From assembly GCA_030150425.1 (NCBI GenBank), contig JASLFY010000400.1, positions 1-5,916 on the forward strand: a DNA stretch of 5,916 nt, given 5' to 3'. This stretch comes from Yimella sp. (GTDB taxonomy: Bacteria > Actinomycetota > Actinomycetes > Actinomycetales > Dermatophilaceae). The position numbers and the translations under genes were made by a program. Shown here piece by piece: positions 5,458 to 5,916 of this stretch. The notes under the pieces were generated by a model. That model was not told the origin of the DNA. It made no database searches and saw only the letters and a list, made by a program, of their open reading frames with translations. Each line of letters starts with the position of its first letter. The first letter of the stretch is position 1.

Positions 5458-5916
5458 TCAGCGCGGGACGTCGAGGTCCTTGTGCCAGGACTGGGTGATG
5501 TACGTCGTCTTCCAGCCCATCGACTCGTACAGGCCGTTGGCGCCGGTCGGCGAGTCCGCGTCGACCTCCAGCCCGACCCGGTTGCGACCGCGGGTGGCGG
5601 CGTCGGCGATCACCGCGTGGATCAACGCCTTCGCGACGCCGTGGCCGCGGGCCCGGCGGTGCACGCCGATGTAGTCGATGTACGTGCCCTCGAACCCGCC
5701 GGCGTCCTCCGGACTGACCGACGAGACGACCGCGCCCGCGGGCACCTCCTCGCCGTCGACCGTGATCGTCGCCAACCACCAGTGGTCCCAGCGGTGTCCC
5801 GGGTCCTCGCGCAGTCGCATGACGAACTCCGGGAAGCTCTCGCGGTAGGAGCTGAAGTGGTCCTGGAACGACTCCTCGAGCAGGCGGTGCACGACCTGCA
5901 GGTCCTGCGCGACCGG
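5458..5916 (-). CDS. GNAT family N-acetyltransferase (5' partial at right edge)
   Basis: The frame is open to the right edge, giving 152 residues in the window. A GTG at 5892-5890 could start a 144-aa protein. However, the preceding codons (PVAQDLQV) continue the helix that leads into HRLLEESFQDHF in relatives, so the true start is probably outside. Numbering from that GTG, the GNAT core is clear. IDYIGVHRRARGHGVAKALI (72-91) contains the acetyl-CoA pyrophosphate loop R80-X2-G83-X-G85. VGLEVDADSPTGANGLYESMGWK (106-128) is the last conserved strand-helix, with the Tyr (Y122) often acting as general acid. The AVHxLxEEAFxDH-type opening resembles the C-terminal half of two-domain actinobacterial GNATs, including mycothiol-synthase-like proteins, but the first half is not visible. 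It transfers acetyl (or acyl) from CoA to an amine; the substrate cannot be told. Its TGA directly abuts the MFS stop in the palindrome TGATCA. Confidence 0.9.
   Translation of the reverse strand, partial: PVAQDLQVVHRLLEESFQDHFSSYRESFPEFVMRLREDPGHRWDHWWLATITVDGEEVPAGAVVSSVSPEDAGGFEGTYIDYIGVHRRARGHGVAKALIHAVIADAATRGRNRVGLEVDADSPTGANGLYESMGWKTTYITQSWHKDLDVPR

Noticed and set aside
5455..5460. TGATCA palindrome as a regulatory site
   Set aside because: It is simply the two opposing TGA stops abutting; no wider dyad extends from it.
4002..5498. 498-codon plus-strand frame overlapping the MFS gene
   Set aside because: It is the +1 shadow of the MFS gene: Arg/Gly-rich, with no hydrophobic segments or known motifs.
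1..5916. Possible novel defence, mobile or biosynthetic system spanning the window
   Set aside because: All seven genes belong to known families with ordinary organisation. There is no recombinase, toxin-antitoxin pair, repeat array or composition shift. Only the small regulatory modules merit follow-up.

Overview
This is a GC-rich window (about 70% by eye). It most likely comes from the chromosome of a high-GC actinobacterium. The reasons are strong G/C third-position bias, frequent GTG starts, an actinobacterial-type von Willebrand factor A (VWA) protein, an MmyB-type regulator next to a SnoaL-like protein, and probable leaderless starts. I cannot name the genus. No mobile element, tRNA, rRNA, CRISPR array or phage gene is visible, and codon use looks uniform.

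The window holds seven genes and is almost fully coding. (1) Positions 1-1949, plus strand: the 3' part of a large VWA protein of the kind normally paired with an AAA+ (MoxR/Mg-chelatase-like) ATPase; its start lies off the left edge. (2) Positions 1951-2645, minus strand: a two-gene operon in which a SnoaL/NTF2-like protein is followed by a DUF1330 protein, coupled by a GTGA stop/start overlap. (3) Positions 2766-3542, plus strand: a divergent helix-turn-helix regulator with an MmyB-like ligand-binding domain. It probably controls the SnoaL operon through inverted repeats at 2678-2706. (4) Positions 3544-3981, minus strand: soxR, a [2Fe-2S] MerR-family redox sensor with the full Cys motif. 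(5) Positions 4030-5457, plus strand: a divergent MFS exporter with about 14 membrane segments. The 48-nt gap between soxR and this gene holds a sox box between a -35 and a -10 element spaced 19 bp apart, the arrangement of SoxR-activated promoters. (6) Positions 5458-5916, minus strand: the C-terminal part of a GNAT acetyltransferase that runs off the right edge.

The window reads as two small self-contained switches: a ligand-type regulator with its SnoaL-DUF1330 target, and a SoxR redox sensor with its efflux target. They sit between unrelated housekeeping or accessory genes. All three convergent junctions are extremely tight (1, 1 and 0 bp between stop codons), so any terminator must lie inside the opposing gene.

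I found no convincing undescribed system. The most testable points are the SoxR-MFS promoter, the SnoaL/MmyB operator, and how transcription ends at the three abutting convergent pairs.
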